Of a stretch of 64,000 bases of DNA, positions 23,171 to 36,500 are shown one piece after another. The DNA lies in NCBI GenBank assembly GCA_001414485.1, contig LLEY01000062.1, positions 1 through 64,000 of the forward strand, read 5' to 3'. This DNA comes from Calycina herbarum (Eukaryota; Ascomycota; Leotiomycetes; Helotiales; Pezizellaceae). Position numbers and translations under genes: made by a program. The notes below the pieces were generated by a model. The model was not told the origin of the DNA and made no database searches. It saw only the letters and a list, made by a program, of their open reading frames with translations. Each line of letters opens with the position of its first letter. Position 1 is the stretch's first letter.

Positions 23171-25369
23171 ATGGTCTTCTTTCCTCTTACAGAAAAAGTA
23201 CCAATCCCAAACAAGGACATTCCGTCTTGGATATTCGATGATGCTACTTGTGATCAATATGATCAAGATGAACCCGTAACTCACCAACACAATATTTTAA
23301 TTTCGATACTGATTTACTGTCAGATGTACATCGATGCTAAAAATCCCTCAAACTCAATTTCCCTAAACCAAGCACGAGTCCTCGTCAAAAAACTCGTTGC
23401 TGGTCTCCAAGCAGCCGGTCTTCAAAAGGGAGATTGTGTTTGTATCCATTCATTCAATGATGTTCGTCCCCTCCTTCTCCCACTATACCCCCCTCTTCTC
23501 ATCATCCTCCAAATCCCACTAACACCTCCATAAAGATCTACTACCCAATTCTCTTCCTCGGAATAATTGCCGCCGGCGGCATCTTCTCAGGAACCAACCC
23601 CTCATACACACCCTTCGAACTAACGCACCATATTAAAACCGCTGCGACAAAGTTCATCATCACGGAGCCGGAAATGCTTCCTAATATCCTTGAGGCAAGC
23701 AAGAAATGTAAGATCTCTGAGGAGAGGATTTGGATCTTTGATGTTCTTGGGCAACCTTTGCCGGAGGATTTTAGGTCTTGGAGAGCTCTTCTAGAGTATG
23801 GGGAGAAGGAGTGGGAACGGTTTGATGATGAGCAGTTGGCGGGGGAGACTACTGCTGCGAGGCTGTTTAGTATGTTTGCTTTTTCTCAATTTGGAGGGGT
23901 TTTGATGTCGTGATTTTGGGCAATTCGGCTTTCTGGGAGTGAAGAGAACTTCTCTTGATGAGGATTCCTATGCTGATAACTTGCAGGTTCTGGAACGACG
24001 GGATTACCGAAGGCCGCTAATTTGAGTCATTTAAATTTTGTTGCTCAGCATACGCTTACGCAGGAGATTAATCCGAAGCCTTGGAAGGTGGGTTTCTCAC
24101 CCTTTGTCTTGTTTACTGCGGCGAGGTGCTAATGATTGTAGCAACTACGCTTACTCTGTCTCCCCATGTTCCACGCAGCTTGCGTACCAGGTATGTTTCC
24201 CCTTTCCTCCATTCCCTTCTCAATGAAACTGATCTTTCTTGTTCCGAAAAAGTGGCGCACACCACAGTTCTCAAAGCTGGAACTCCAGCGGTCATCATGC
24301 GACGATTTGATTTGGAGGAATTCCTCGGGGTAACGGATAGATTCAAGATCACCGAATGGGTTATTGTTCCTCCGATTGCGATTGGGATTGTTATGAGTCC
24401 GGTGACGAAGAAGTATTCTCTTAAGAGTGTGAGGAATGTTATGGTTGGGGCTGCGCCATTGAGTAAGGAGTCTCAGTTGGCATTAAAGAAGTTGTTGCAG
24501 GATGGGTGTTTTGTTTTGCAGTAAGCGGTCCCTTCAGCCCCACTCTGCTCGGTCGCGGCAGATATGTGTTGAGAGGAAGAACTGACTTTGTGACCATTTT
24601 AGGGTATGGGGAATGACCGAGTTGAGCTGTGTTGCTGCTATGTTCTACTACCCCGAAAACGATGATACAGGGAGTATCGGTCGTATAATACCAAATTGCG
24701 AAGCAAAGTAAGACAATTCTCCTTCCCCGTAAACCCCACAGGCAACTAACTGAACCCACAGAGTCATCGACGACAACGGAAAAGAAATAAGATCCTACGA
24801 TACAACAGGAGAACGTAAGCAATCCTCTTCACCCCTCCTTATCTTCCTCTCTTTAACCAAACCCAGTATGTATCCGCGGCCCAACAGTAATCAAATCCTA
24901 CTTCCAAAACCCCACCGCCACCTCGGAATGTTTCGACTCGGAAAACTTCATAAAAACAGGCGATATCGTCTACTGTTCCGCAAAAAGCAAAAAATGGTAC
25001 ATCGTCGATCGAAAGAAGGAACTTATTAAAGTAAGGGGTTTCCAGGTTGCGCCGCCGGAGATTGAAAGTGTATTGCTTGGTCATCCGGGGATTGTTGATG
25101 CGGCTGTTATTGGGGTTAAGGTTGGGGGTGACGAATGTCCTAGGGCTTATGTGGTTAGGCGACCAGGGTGGAAAGATGGAAAAGGGGTTAAGGGGGACTT
25201 GGAGGAGGAAGAGGTTATTGAGTGGTGTGCGGGGAGATTGGCGGGGTTTAAGAGGTTGACTGGGGGTGTGAGATTTGTGAGGGGAATTCCTAAGAATGCT
25301 AGTGGGAAGATTTTGAAGAGGGTTTTGAGGGATGAGGCTGAGAAGGAGGGGGAGAAGGCTAAATTGTGA
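23171..25369 (+). CDS. 4-coumarate-CoA-ligase-like acyl-CoA synthetase with PTS1
   Basis: This is an ANL-superfamily adenylating enzyme that makes an acyl-CoA from a carboxylic acid, ATP and CoA. Nine exons (23171-23275, 23324-23461, 23536-23869, 23987-24087, 24142-24190, 24253-24520, 24603-24707, 24762-24814, 24867-25369) join in frame to 551 residues. The P-loop motif SSGTTGLPKAAN is created across the third splice. VWGMTELS and TGDIVYC are core motifs, and GIPKNASGKILKR carries the C-terminal catalytic lysine. The protein ends in AKL, a type 1 peroxisomal targeting signal, as in other fungal 4CL-like enzymes. The acid substrate is unknown and could be an aromatic or fatty acid. An earlier in-frame ATG at 23147 is possible, but 23171 (ACCATGG) is preferred. 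Confidence 0.9.
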
Positions 25370-27403
25370 AGGCTTCTCTCGGCGTGGTGTTTCGCTTTGG
25401 GAAGGCAAGAATGGGTAATGAATAATTAATGTGGTTATTCGAAGTTGGGTATACAGATTTAAAATACATGATCACTTCATTTAGTACTGTTTCATTGTAA
25501 GTTCTTTTCCTTCGTATGCATACCAAACACCAGAGTTGGAGGAAGCCGATTTTCGCGAGTTCTGGATATTTTCGCTAGCCTTCGAGTTTCCACCTTATAA
25601 TTCGTAGTCATGATGTGATTCCCACTAATCAGTCGCTTTGCTTTCTTGAACTTGCAAGAATCGCAAGCAGTGAAAAATGGGTGTAGCATTGATAGTAGTT
25701 AACATTTCCACAGCAGCATTCCGAGTCTGGATCCAAAAATATTCCATTGCCATCCTACCAATTTGGCTCATGGCCTTTTTAAGTTTATGTCGCTCCACTT
25801 TCAGTTCCTTTTTGTTGCCTAATACGCAGGTGCATCTTGTTGACTCATAATGTCAATCCTGTTTTTCTTTTCTTTGATTTGTTGTCACTTGTGCGTGATA
25901 ATGGGTGCTTTATCGAGAAATACCCTGGCGAGTTTACCGCGTCCTTCGGGCACTACACGAATTAGAAACTTATCTTAATTTATTCGTCTATTTCTTCTTG
26001 TTCTTTATCTTTATCTTGTAGTTTAAGTTCCTCGCTTGGGTTTGACATTGTTTCAGGTCCAATGGAGGCTTTTTTACCTTTATATGTCCAAAAATCTCTT
26101 GGTGTGGTGCTAATGTTTGGAAAGTAGAGGGGGGAGGCAAAATACTTGCTATCAAGACATTGATTTTCTATATATCTTATGTTTTGAAACTGACCCTACT
26201 CCTCAAGAACCATTTCAAATGAAGAATCTCCAAAGATGCAGATATAAATATCAAATTCATTGCTGCTTCTCTTCCCAGCAAAGTACCCACGAGAGAGCTT
26301 CCGGCTCATGTCTTCTTCCGGATGTCCAGTGGATGGCAGAACGGTGTGTTCAACATACCATCGTTACTTGAAACTTCATCAGCCCATTCTCTTCAAAGTA
26401 CTCCAAAAAACTCAGATCAAGTGGTTCTTCCCCGTAATAAGCGAAGACTTCGACAGCTAAGCATCTCGAAGGTAGAAATACAACTTAAGCATCACGATTA
26501 CTCCATCAATGAAACAGGTTGCCCTCACCCATGCATCTGCCCTAACCTTCTTGTGTTCACGTTATGAAAAGAGAGGCCTCCGGGAAGTGAGGGTTTTGCA
26601 CACCTTGGAATGGCCACCCTCCCTTAGTGATTATCCCGAAGCATCCTCTTTCCTTCTACAGTATCTCTAGATATGTCTATGGTTTATATACATACATGTT
26701 CCTTGCATCTTCTGAATTTATTTCTCTGTTGGAACTCTTGTTTTTTTCGTACACTACTTTTACAATGCAAGAACTCTTAGGGGGGTTACTAGGTTAGAAA
26801 TAGTGCGGATTGTATACTGAGTCGTTTTCTGATGCAGCATATAAGTGTTTGATTGAGGAAACTTAGTATGCCAAAATAACCACATCATCATAAGAAGCGA
26901 CGATTTTTGTAGGATGTGTCTTGTTGAAGTGCAAACAATGGATTAGAAGTTTTTTACGTGAAAAGCTGGCTCATGACTATTCCCCCTCTAAACGCGGTGC
27001 TTTTTGAATTTCTTTGAATTTCTTTTGGCAATCTCTCTTCTCGCTGCCCGCAATTAAAAACGGAAAAGCGAGCAATCAAGGGAGAATCGAGGAGCTAATG
27101 GAAGCGATCAACAACAGTTGAGTAACTTGGGATCGGCATTTCTTAAATTAGGAAGTAACTGGGAGACCATCTTCTAGAAGCTTTTCTGCAACACAATAAC
27201 AACAGTATTAGAAGTTTCGACAGCAGCAGTACACGTACAAAATTCATGGCAAGCAAAAATCGCAACCTAATTGCGTCATTCACTTTTATTTTTCCAAAGA
27301 GATACAACCATTGTCTAGCATACTCGTACGGAATAGGGCAGTGCGTTGTAATGTGGTTTCATGCGATGTAATCTTCCCTGAAGGCTTCTGATTCGCCCCC
27401 TCC
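25370..27403. other. intergenic
   Basis: AT-rich, no convincing ORF. The first ~120 bases probably hold the ligase 3' UTR. I see no RNA gene. Confidence 0.4.
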
Positions 27404-28310
27404 CTGTAAAAAGGCGTCGGTGCCCTGAAGCCCCCTCCGTATCCCCTCAGAGGAGAGCAAGTTTGATTAGAGGCAGTTGCATTGTGTCAAGCCACATCTA
27501 TGCCTGCGCGGTTTGAAGCATTACCTAGCTTACTAGGCAACCTAATTTTGGCCCCCAAATATTCCTGTGGCTTACTTGTTGATTGACGGCTTACTTCGCA
27601 AATATCTGTGTGGCTTAGAGCCTGTTTGGCACGTATATAATTTATTGTAGAAATATGAGATTTGTACACACGAGTACAGGTCCAAAAGGTACTCGCATAT
27701 ATCTAGTTTTTACTCTCACACATAATATATGCCTGTTTAGCTCAGAGCAAGTTCAGTACACATTTTTAGTACATATTTCCTTGATTCTAGTACTTAGCAG
27801 TAGTTATAGGTGAGGAAATATAAGAATATATACGTACACATAAAAGTTAAGGATATGGAGGCGAAAAGATTATATTATTAAATTTTAGTAATACACATCT
27901 TAATACACATATTATAAGGAAGTGCAAGCAAATGTGCCAACTATAATATATGCTAGCCAAACGCCTACGCACATCATAATATACATACATAAAGTATATA
28001 TTCCCTTACTATTTTTAGTAGTACATATCTTTAAAAAAGTAAGAATATGTGCGAGCCAAACAGGCCCTGACTTGATGATTACTTAGAACCTCATTTTTGG
28101 CCCCCAAATATGGTGCTTGCTTACTCGATAATCGGTGGGTTACCGGCCAACAAAAATTCTTGTAGCTTACTGGCTGATTGTGCGGTTACTCGCGGCGTGC
28201 TTTTTGGCCCCCAAATTTGATGGTTGGCTGTATGGAGCTTGCCCTGTTACGGTTCCCTGAAGAACTCCTAGCCGCTCCTACAGGCCCACTTACCCGACGC
28301 CTTTTTACAG
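27404..28310. repeat. nested inverted-repeat composite
   Basis: A perfect 17-bp inverted repeat (CTGTAAAAAGGCGTCGG) occurs at 27404-27420 and 28294-28310. Inside it the motif TTGGCCCCCAAAT occurs three times, near 27546, 28096 and 28204. A second inverted pair lies within (27618-28066). The pattern suggests one element inserted into another. No transposase was found, and no clean target duplication is seen for the outer pair. Confidence 0.45.
27618..28066. mobile_element. hAT-like MITE candidate
   Basis: Short inverted ends containing GCCTGTTTGGC occur at 27618-27630 and 28054-28066, with a very AT-rich interior holding several TAGTACAYATWTTT-like repeats. The end sequence resembles hAT-type termini. 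The possible 8-bp target duplication outside the ends (TGGCTTAG and TGACTTGA) matches only partly, so the class assignment is tentative. Confidence 0.45.
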
Positions 28311-29804
28311 CGTATTACAGCGCACTTTTGACTCCGCCCTTACAAGTACAACAAATGCAAAGCGGCCCAGCGCAGCACCAATTAACAAAGACATCTAGAA
28401 AAGAGTATCTCAATAACTGATATGAAGTGTTTTTGTTTCTAATCCCTCCGAGTACTACCGTAGCTCAAGTAGGCCTTCACATTCCGTCTCATAGGCAAGT
28501 GAAGTCACTGAAGTGTGATTTAGGCATTCCTTTTAATGACATTAAGATTACCATAGTGAGTTCATCACTATTTTAACTACCCTCACGTGTGATTCTGTGT
28601 GAAAACTGTCAACTGGGTCAAAAAGGTGGCGTTGACCCTTCAAGGTGTCGCCTACTTTAAGTGTACAGACACGGTCTCTATTCCTACCCTCTGGACTACT
28701 ATCCTTAAAACAACCTACTTACCTCAAACAAAACAATACAAGCCAGCGTTTTCTATCCAAATTGCCCATGCGCGCTTCGGTCATGTACTTTAGTTGTACA
28801 ACGAAGTCGAAAATCTTATCTCATAGTCGACACTGCATCTCGGTTAGCAATGTAACAATGTCACCAAACAATGATGCAAGAATTTTCAGAGTGGAAGAAC
28901 TTTTCCCAAGAATCGACAGCAAGATCTTTTTCAATGCTAGATTGTCAACATTACTTTAAGGTGTTTATACACTGCAAAATTCCGATCAATAGCCTCTGGT
29001 TTTTCTACCGATCCACCACACTCGAGGTCAGAATGATGTCTTCGTCATCCTCGGGCCAGGATGTCAACAAGAAGACTCATTTTCAGCTACTGACCAGGTT
29101 TAATAGAAATCAACCAATGGGAGCCAACCCCACATCAACTCATGAAGACGTTCACCAAGACCTTGCCAGCAAGAATACTTGACATGAAGTCCTTTCAGCT
29201 TGCTGGATATACATGGCATCACTTCAGCTTCGTTGCTTGAACTACCACAAATTGCAAGTATTTAAAGAAGTGTCTTTGCCAACATATCTAAGAAAGATTT
29301 GTTGGATATGACATGGAACAGGAAGAGAAGCAACATGGAAGTGGAAGGCAGATGTTACCTTTGTGAAGCAAATATATTATCCTTTCTCATCGCCACTTAT
29401 GATTTGGATTGTATAGATGCTTCCCGCCTATCTTCGCAAAAGCCGACCTTTGGGTTGATCTTTTAGTGAACTTGAAACCAATTAACTCTACTAAATCACT
29501 TTCGAAATAGGCACCTCCTCGCAATATTATCTATCAAACTAGTAGCGATCTTACCATTTACACATTCTCGAAATGATCTAGGCCTTTGGATATTTCGGGA
29601 CATATAGTTCTCCCTCGTTGGAGCTCGAGCTACCGGTTCAGAATCGGAGCTGGTACGAGGATTTGGGTTCATCCAGAGAGTATATAAATCAGCCACGAGG
29701 AACCAACTTTTATAGACTGTTCCTGGACAAGCCGAAGTTGTCAAATGAGCAGTGAAAAGGTAAGTTGGTAAGCTCACCCCGAGCAGTCTAATAATTTTGA
29801 GCAA
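28311..29804. other. intergenic
   Basis: No gene supported. Overlapping short frames at 28599-29182 and a minus-strand frame at 29496-29804 have no recognisable motif. Confidence 0.35.
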
Positions 29805-30289
29805 ATGGAATCCCTTCGAGAATTCAAGGTATATCAGCTGGTCGAGTGTGTCGAAAATTGTAAGGAATAGAATGTTTATCCTGCGGCTCTAAATTCAAAA
29901 GTTTCTCGGACAAAGAAGTAATAATCCTGTACAAGATGTTCCTTTCTACTTCTATATGGATCCTTCAGCCAATAAAACCTCTGGCTCACAGCTCCTTGTC
30001 ATCAAGATGTACCGATGTTTACAGACCGAAACCGAGGTTGAACAGTGGATGGCCTCACCACAATTTGAACCCCACTGGCGCAAATATTACGAGACATCTG
30101 TCAATCCAAGGTTCGTACGGAATGGCCCAATCCTCAGAATAAAGAAAAGAAGAACGGACCCAAATTGAGTGAAATCCAGGAGGAACTAGCCGCTGGAGAG
30201 ACCGGGTGCCGAGAAATGTGCGCCTCCCACAGCAAGTGGCCAATCTTCGAAGTACCAAGAGAAAGGCACTGTTTTTGTCTCCGAATCCA
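29805..30289 (+). pseudogene. unrecognised gene fragment, probably frameshifted
   Basis: A short exon (29805-29828, MESLREFK) can splice over a 69-nt GT..AG intron into 29902-30168. That exon reads protein-like sequence such as DVPFYFYMDPSANKTSGSQ and EVEQWMASPQFEPHWRKYY and stops at 30168. Near 30110 another frame becomes protein-like (LSEIQEELAAGETGCREM through WPIFEVPRERHCF) up to a GTAATA donor at 30290. The change of frame without an obvious intron suggests decay, but an unspotted splice is possible. I do not recognise the family. The fragment abuts the AT-rich island. Confidence 0.35.
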
Positions 30290-30299
30290 GGTAATAATA

Positions 30300-31220
30300 G
30301 CAAAACATTATCGATCAAAAAAAAAACCAACCAAACTACTTGAAGTAGAAGAATAGTAGTTAAGTAGACGTTCTTGATCTTATCTTTGACTAAATAAAAT
30401 ACTTGTTTTAGTTCTTTCGAAGATCTTACTTTATTAAATAATTTCATGATATCAAAAAAAGCTAGATGAATTTTAGTATAAAGTTAAGTTAATTCATTAT
30501 TCTAGCTATTCTAAGAAACTTTCTCAAAGAAACAAACTTACTAGATATAACCTCTTAAGAAGAATCTAATCTTAATATATACATTTCTATTTTTCTAGAT
30601 ATTCTAGATAATTTAATAGAATAAATGACTTTACTAGAAACTAAATGTTCAGTGAAAGCTAAACTGTTTTTATCTACTTTGGTTTCTCTAATCTATTTAG
30701 ATAATTTAGTTTACTAAATAATTTTATACTAGAGAAGAACTTAATACTCTAACTTAAAATTAACAGCATAATTTAATCTTTATAATTACAATTTCATTGT
30801 CTAATTCTTTTAGAATAACCTTAAAAATCAAGTTACCTTACTCTAAAAGATAATTTTAAATGCTTTTATAGGAAATCTTAGCTTTGTTCAACTATTCTAA
30901 TTATTCTACTTAATTTCGAACAATTTTCTTAAACAAGCAAACTTATAAGAAGTTTACTTCGTTACTTTAAGCCAATATTTAAGTATAATCTGAAGATTCT
31001 TTGAAGTAATTTAATTATTCTAAATCTTTAAAATAAGTTCATTCAACAACTAATTTTACACGACTGTTTATAAATTAAGCTTCTTAATTATATTTAGTAT
31101 ACTCTAGTCTTTTTACAATGAATTCAATTCTCTAAACTATCTTACAAAATGTAAAGAAGTAAATGAACTTACATGAATAGTAATTTCTACTATCTTCTAT
31201 TCATTGCTAAGCGGAAATTC
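30300..31220. repeat. AT-rich island
   Basis: About 900 bases are dominated by A and T, with many TTCTAGATA- and TTTACTAAATA-like words. No ORF of note exists in any frame. The composition differs sharply from both sides and resembles a RIP-mutated repeat, though no original element can be identified. Confidence 0.6.
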
Positions 31221-31318
31221 ACAATCATAACTCACGTTGAGAAAAACCATCGATCCATTTCATGCCCACCCAGGGTATCAAACTCACAAATATCCCCCCA
31301 TTTCCACCCCATTTCCAC

Positions 31319-33563
31319 CTAAATAATCATCACATCCCCATTTCCGCCCCTCCAAACCTCATAACTCAAGACCATATGGTCAGAGTAATACATCAAAATC
31401 CTCCACCTCTCACCCCCAGGCTCCCCTCCAACCCGCACTCCCCCCGCACCAAACACCATACTAGCAGCAACCCCCAACAAAGGTTTCCTATCATTCGCAG
31501 CTACTTGATGTTTAATGAAAGGAATCAGATGCTCAATTCTGAAACCTACAACTGGTCCCAAACCCGAAAAGCCACTCTCCATGCGAGTCAAAGAGATAAT
31601 AGCCGCATCACCAGCTTGTGAGGCGGCGACTATGAGGTGTAGAGGTGCGATATGAACGCACATATTTAACCTATTCGATTGTTCGAGGAACTCTGGGAAA
31701 CGACGAAGAGGGTGACGAATAATATGTGTAGCAATCGTCCTAGGAAGCCCGCGAGTTGGAGGGATAAGTTCAATCGTAGCTGCAAAGGTGCGGAAGATTG
31801 TTGCGCCAGAGGGGAGCTGGAATTCTGATGCCTGTAGAAACTCCGGCGTGGATTCCACTGGAACTGGGGCGTTGGCGTCTTGGTTCTGCACATTCGTGCG
31901 AGCGCGGCTTTCAAGTCTTCTCCAGTCCGCTTGGGTTTGTATTCTGGAGGGTATGGTATTTACTAGTTGACGGAAGAATTCGTGGTTTAGGGCTCTCTCT
32001 TTTTCAGCCCTAATTCTGGCCCAAGTTCTGGGGTCAACGACGGAGGAATTGATGAGTGCGTCTAGGGTGAGATTGATTGAAACTCGATGAGGAGGGGGGA
32101 CAGCTTGGCTGCGCGAAGACTCTGCTGGTGTGTCTGGCACAACCTCTTCGTCCGAGTCGATATCCCCGTCTGCTGGTTCCTTTTCGAGCTTATACATTCC
32201 AGGGGTGTTGAGACGAATTTGGGTCGTCTGATCAATTATCTCCAAAACGCTATCCCTGATATCCATGTATGTTCCAGGTCTGCTGTTAACTTGCGGATTT
32301 CGAAATTGTATCGCGCTGATGAGATTGTCGAGTCCAAGAGCTTCTGGTGCGCTTTGTGCGAGCTTAAAGCTATCCGGAGGCAATACTAAGACACACCATC
32401 CCCTACGAAATCAGCAAAACTCTGCGGTATCTCAACAAAAGAATGAGAAACTAACCAATCCCCACGAACGGTACCCTGTAACGAAAGCTCCGCGTGGTCA
32501 TTTATGCTCGTACCCCATAATTTGACTTTCCACTAAGACATAATTAGAATTGTTTACTGGATATAGAAGGTATATCGCTTGGGGCCTCACCAAATTGCCA
32601 AGTACATCCGACGTAAGAATCAGTTCTGCATCACCAGTAGCATTACTGACAAATGCAATGCTCGGAATGTTGTGCGCTCCGATGCCCATTTGGTATGTGA
32701 ATTTGTAACCATTGTACCGATGATCGTCAGCCGACAAGGGCGATACATCCAGTTCTTCATAAATCTCAGGGCCAACTAGTGTCTGTAAATCGATTGGTTG
32801 TGGCCTAGCTGGTCTGGGTTTGTATTTGGTGGCAAATCCAAAAAGGTGGACTTGTTGCAGATTGGTAGAGACTGCGATAAGGCGTGATTTCTCGTGTATT
32901 GCCAAACCCCATGCGCTTATTCCAACGTTCTCATGAAATAGACTGTCCAAATTAGCGTAATTCGTGGGCAGAAGGAGCTTTAGTACTCACGGCTTAATAT
33001 CAACGGATAAGCCGTCTCCAAGCTTCGGATCCAATACCTTCATACGATTCCAGATGGCCGTGGTATAAAATGCAACGACGTCTCCATCATCACAAGAAAG
33101 AAGGATGATTTCTTCCTTGCCTAAGTTGCCGCAGATGATATGGTTGGCATAATGTCCGTTATTGAGATCAATGACGCCCTCAACACCAAATGATTTAAGC
33201 GTCGCTGGAATCGGGATTACTAGATCAGGTTTGCCTGGAAGCTTGTGCTCGACGTTCTTTGGGATGGTGACATGAATTTCATGTCCGCAAACCACGAAAA
33301 ATAGCTTTGGAGGCCAATCAGCATCACCTCGATAGGTTTCCAATCGCACTTACGTTGAACCTTTGCGAGAGCGCGCACAAGTTGTTCCTCCATTCGGCGA
33401 CCTCTGGAATATCTGGTGGTGGGACTCCATCTCTGGGGGGGAACTGAAGGCCGTCAGTCTTACTTTACTCTTGAGTAGGGGAGTGTTGCCTTACGCGCTC
33501 TTGCGATGCTTGACGGTGGAAGCATCCAATATCCACCTGCTTGAAATTGCGCTTTGGGTCCAT
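31319..33563 (-). CDS. CRT10: CRT10-like WD-repeat protein
   Basis: Six exons (33563-33495, 33443-33354, 33304-32991, 32942-32591, 32532-32456, 32402-31319) join in frame to 661 residues. The blocks RDGVPPPDIPEVAEWRNN, IILLSCDDGDVVAFYT and ISAWGLAIHEKSRLIAVSTN match the fungal CRT10 family. In yeast CRT10 represses ribonucleotide reductase genes and is a Cul4/Rtt101-linked factor. The N-terminal half resembles WD/beta-propeller blades. The C-terminal half contains an acidic linker (DGDIDSDEEVVPDTP). Splice choices were set by frame: exon 2 begins after CTTCAG, and exon 6 begins after TTCGTAG because the nearer AG would break the frame. The start ATG has an in-frame stop upstream, but an extra 5' exon remains possible. 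Confidence 0.78.
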
Positions 33564-36500
33564 TGTGCTAATCAAATTCTAGTGAGCAAAGGTACGTTTG
33601 AGAAATGGGGTTTGTTGCGCAGTCTGAGGGTGGTGGGATGTTTTGGGTCGTCAGGAGCGGGGAGTGAAAGAAGCGTGTCTATGCATCCAGGCGACACCCT
33701 AGTGCCGCCCTTTCAATAATCTACATAGGAACTACTAGGTGATATTACTTACTCTTCCTCTCCCTCTTGTACCAACTCACCCACTTCATGTTGTCTTCCA
33801 TCTTGGTGGTCCATGATCCTTTTTTTTTGTTGAACAAATTCGGTTATTTAAGGGGCAACCTTGTTTTTCGGCTAATACTCGCTCCTCACGCGCTTTTTCC
33901 CCAGGAACACACAAGTAGGTGAGCTCAAAGCTGTCCTAACTGCAAATAGAATGTTTCCCAGAGAGTCAGTAGTATCATGAGTCCAAAAAAGCCCAAGAGC
34001 ACTCGTTACTAACGCTTTCTAGATTTAGAAACTAGCGCACAAAAATTGAGACTCTAAGATCGCGAGGCTCGAGTAAGGCTGTCACGGTCGCTGAGACGAG
34101 GCTACTCAAGGCAACTCGAGGTCGCCTCGGCCACGCGACTCCTCCGTGCTTTTCTTTTTCTTCTTCAACAACAAATTTCCGATCGCAACGCGTTGATTTC
34201 TCGTGCGCGGCATAAATGGACCTTTGGGAATTTCGCGCAATCACCGTTTTGCCATCGAACATCCCCAAGAAAGGGTCAGGAAGTATTCCCTGTGTTTTGC
34301 TACAACGCGACAACAAACTTCGCAAAGCGCGTTTTTTCGCCCAAGCCCCTCTTGAGCCTTCAATAGGTTTCCAGGGAGACTGAGAGCAGGAATGCGTTCC
34401 TGATGTGAATGTGCTATTCCCCAAGACGGTCTCTTCGCCTCGGTCAGTTCGGCACCTACCAATGTCTATAATTTTTGGTCTTCTGCAGGAGTAGCAGACC
34501 AGAAGTATAGACAGGGGACTTGTCATCAATTTTCTGTTATGAATATTGATTTTGGAAGATTCTGTTCCTAGCCACCAAGGTTGGGGGGTCTCTCCCAATG
34601 CTCGAGTTGTCCTTTTTTCTTCTTCTATTAATCTCAAGGTTTCATGGGCCAAGACATTGTTGGATGATGAGGTAGTTGATATTCCAATCAAAAGTTATTT
34701 CTGTGAGCGGAGAGGCCGTCCAGTCGGTATTGTTTTTCTTTCAGGTTGTCCCCTTTGCTGTTGGTCAGGTGCCAGCCTCGTTGGCCTTTGGATTTGGAGT
34801 TTGGATATTGAAGATAAGGGTGGATGCAGATGGACCCAGGATATTTTCTCTTGGATTCGCTGGTTTCGGCTCTGGTGAAGCAGAACTACTCCGTGATCCT
34901 GGTGGCTTGTGGTAGCAGTTGTGCTTTTTTCTGTCTCGTGGCAGTTTTTCATGTGACCAGCGCGTAGTTGTACAGGGTTAGTCTTGAGAACAAGGAGAAC
35001 CCAGTATTATTGCGTGACTTGTGAGATAGCCGCCTGAAAGGGGAGGTGGTGTTGTGAGGTATCTCAAGAAGGAGGGCACGTTAGTTAACATGACGCGATG
35101 TGAAGTTCTTGCCATGTTTGACAAACGCATCAACGCGCCGAAGGTACGGCCCGGGTTCCGACCGTTTCGGAGGCTCGGGCAGACCGGAAAAAGTCTCCCT
35201 CGTTTGGACAATAAAAGCGGCATTATGCCTTCAGTTGAAAGTTGGGTTAATTTAAATTGTTTTGAGTGTTTAAAACAAGCTACTTGGATTTCCCCAGAAA
35301 TCCGGAACAACAGCCCAAGTACTAACCTGAAGTATTTACTGCTGCTTTTGTTGTCTTTCGCGAGCCTCCGTGAGCCCACTCGTTTGAAGTTTGGATGGAG
35401 CCAAAAGAGGCTTGAACCTTGCATGCTTGGCAGCATCCACAGCCCAGAGATTTTGTCAGAAGCATTGTAAATCAATCGGTCTCTCCCATTGGCTGCTTTG
35501 GACGACTGATAAGACTATTCTCGATTCGGAATCTAGCCCATGCCAGATTAAGCGATTTGCGACTCTTATCTCTGACCTCTCGCAGCGCTGGTTGTCGTAA
35601 GATTGAGTCGAAGTGAAAGTATTTTTCATTGTCACTTCACACGCCTGACATCATTTTTCCATGAGGGGCGGCTGGAAAATTTCGTTAGCCCATGAGAGCA
35701 ACAGGAACTTGTAATCAAGGGGTTTGGGTTGTACGAGGGGTTGGATAACAAATACCTCAGCACCGAATTACGCTGTCCCGGTACCTGAATATGGTCATCA
35801 TTTCAAGTGGGACAGAAGCCACATTCCTTTCTCCTGGGAGTAGGAGCATGATGTCGAACGCCGGGATGGTTGGAAGGATCAGGGTCTGGAGTTGTCAAGT
35901 ACGGCATACATAGCGGTACTTTGTACTTTGTAATGGGTGTTTGGTGATAGAGTGCCCCTCAAAATGCTGCCGGCGATATCGGCAAGGCTATGCTTTCAGT
36001 GCAGCTTGCCAGCTTCAGCACGAGCACGACTTTTTGACTTTGGCTCGTGATTGATAGATCATTCTTTCCCGGCTGAAAGTCAATTTGAACCTTCAAAATT
36101 CTCCTCGAGCGTGGCACTCACCACCATTCGATATGTCTCAAGAAAAATCTTTGCATTGTGTCTTTGGTAGGGAGTTACGCCAGCATGAAACAAATCTCAC
36201 CTCCTCAGACATCTCGCATGCCTCGCAGGCTGACATGTACCCCACATTCTAAAGAAAAAAGAATTACCTGATGGGCGGAAATTGAGACCCCTGAACGCAC
36301 TCTCCGAGCTTGAAATCTGGTGATGCATCAATGTTCCCCCACCAAGTCCAGGGGCAGCCTTGCCGCCGCTCTTTGCAATGGGGAAAATGGCATGCATCGA
36401 GTTTGGAGAATGGGGGAAATTGGTGCTGGAGAGAAGAGTTTTCTCCGGTTTCTTCCAGGACCCCAGCCATGGCTAGCTTAGGGTAGATTTTGGGAAGATG

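Noticed and set aside
34032..34691. 219-codon minus-strand ORF
   Set aside because: No motif, basic chance-like composition and competing frames. It stays a possibility only if transcripts exist.
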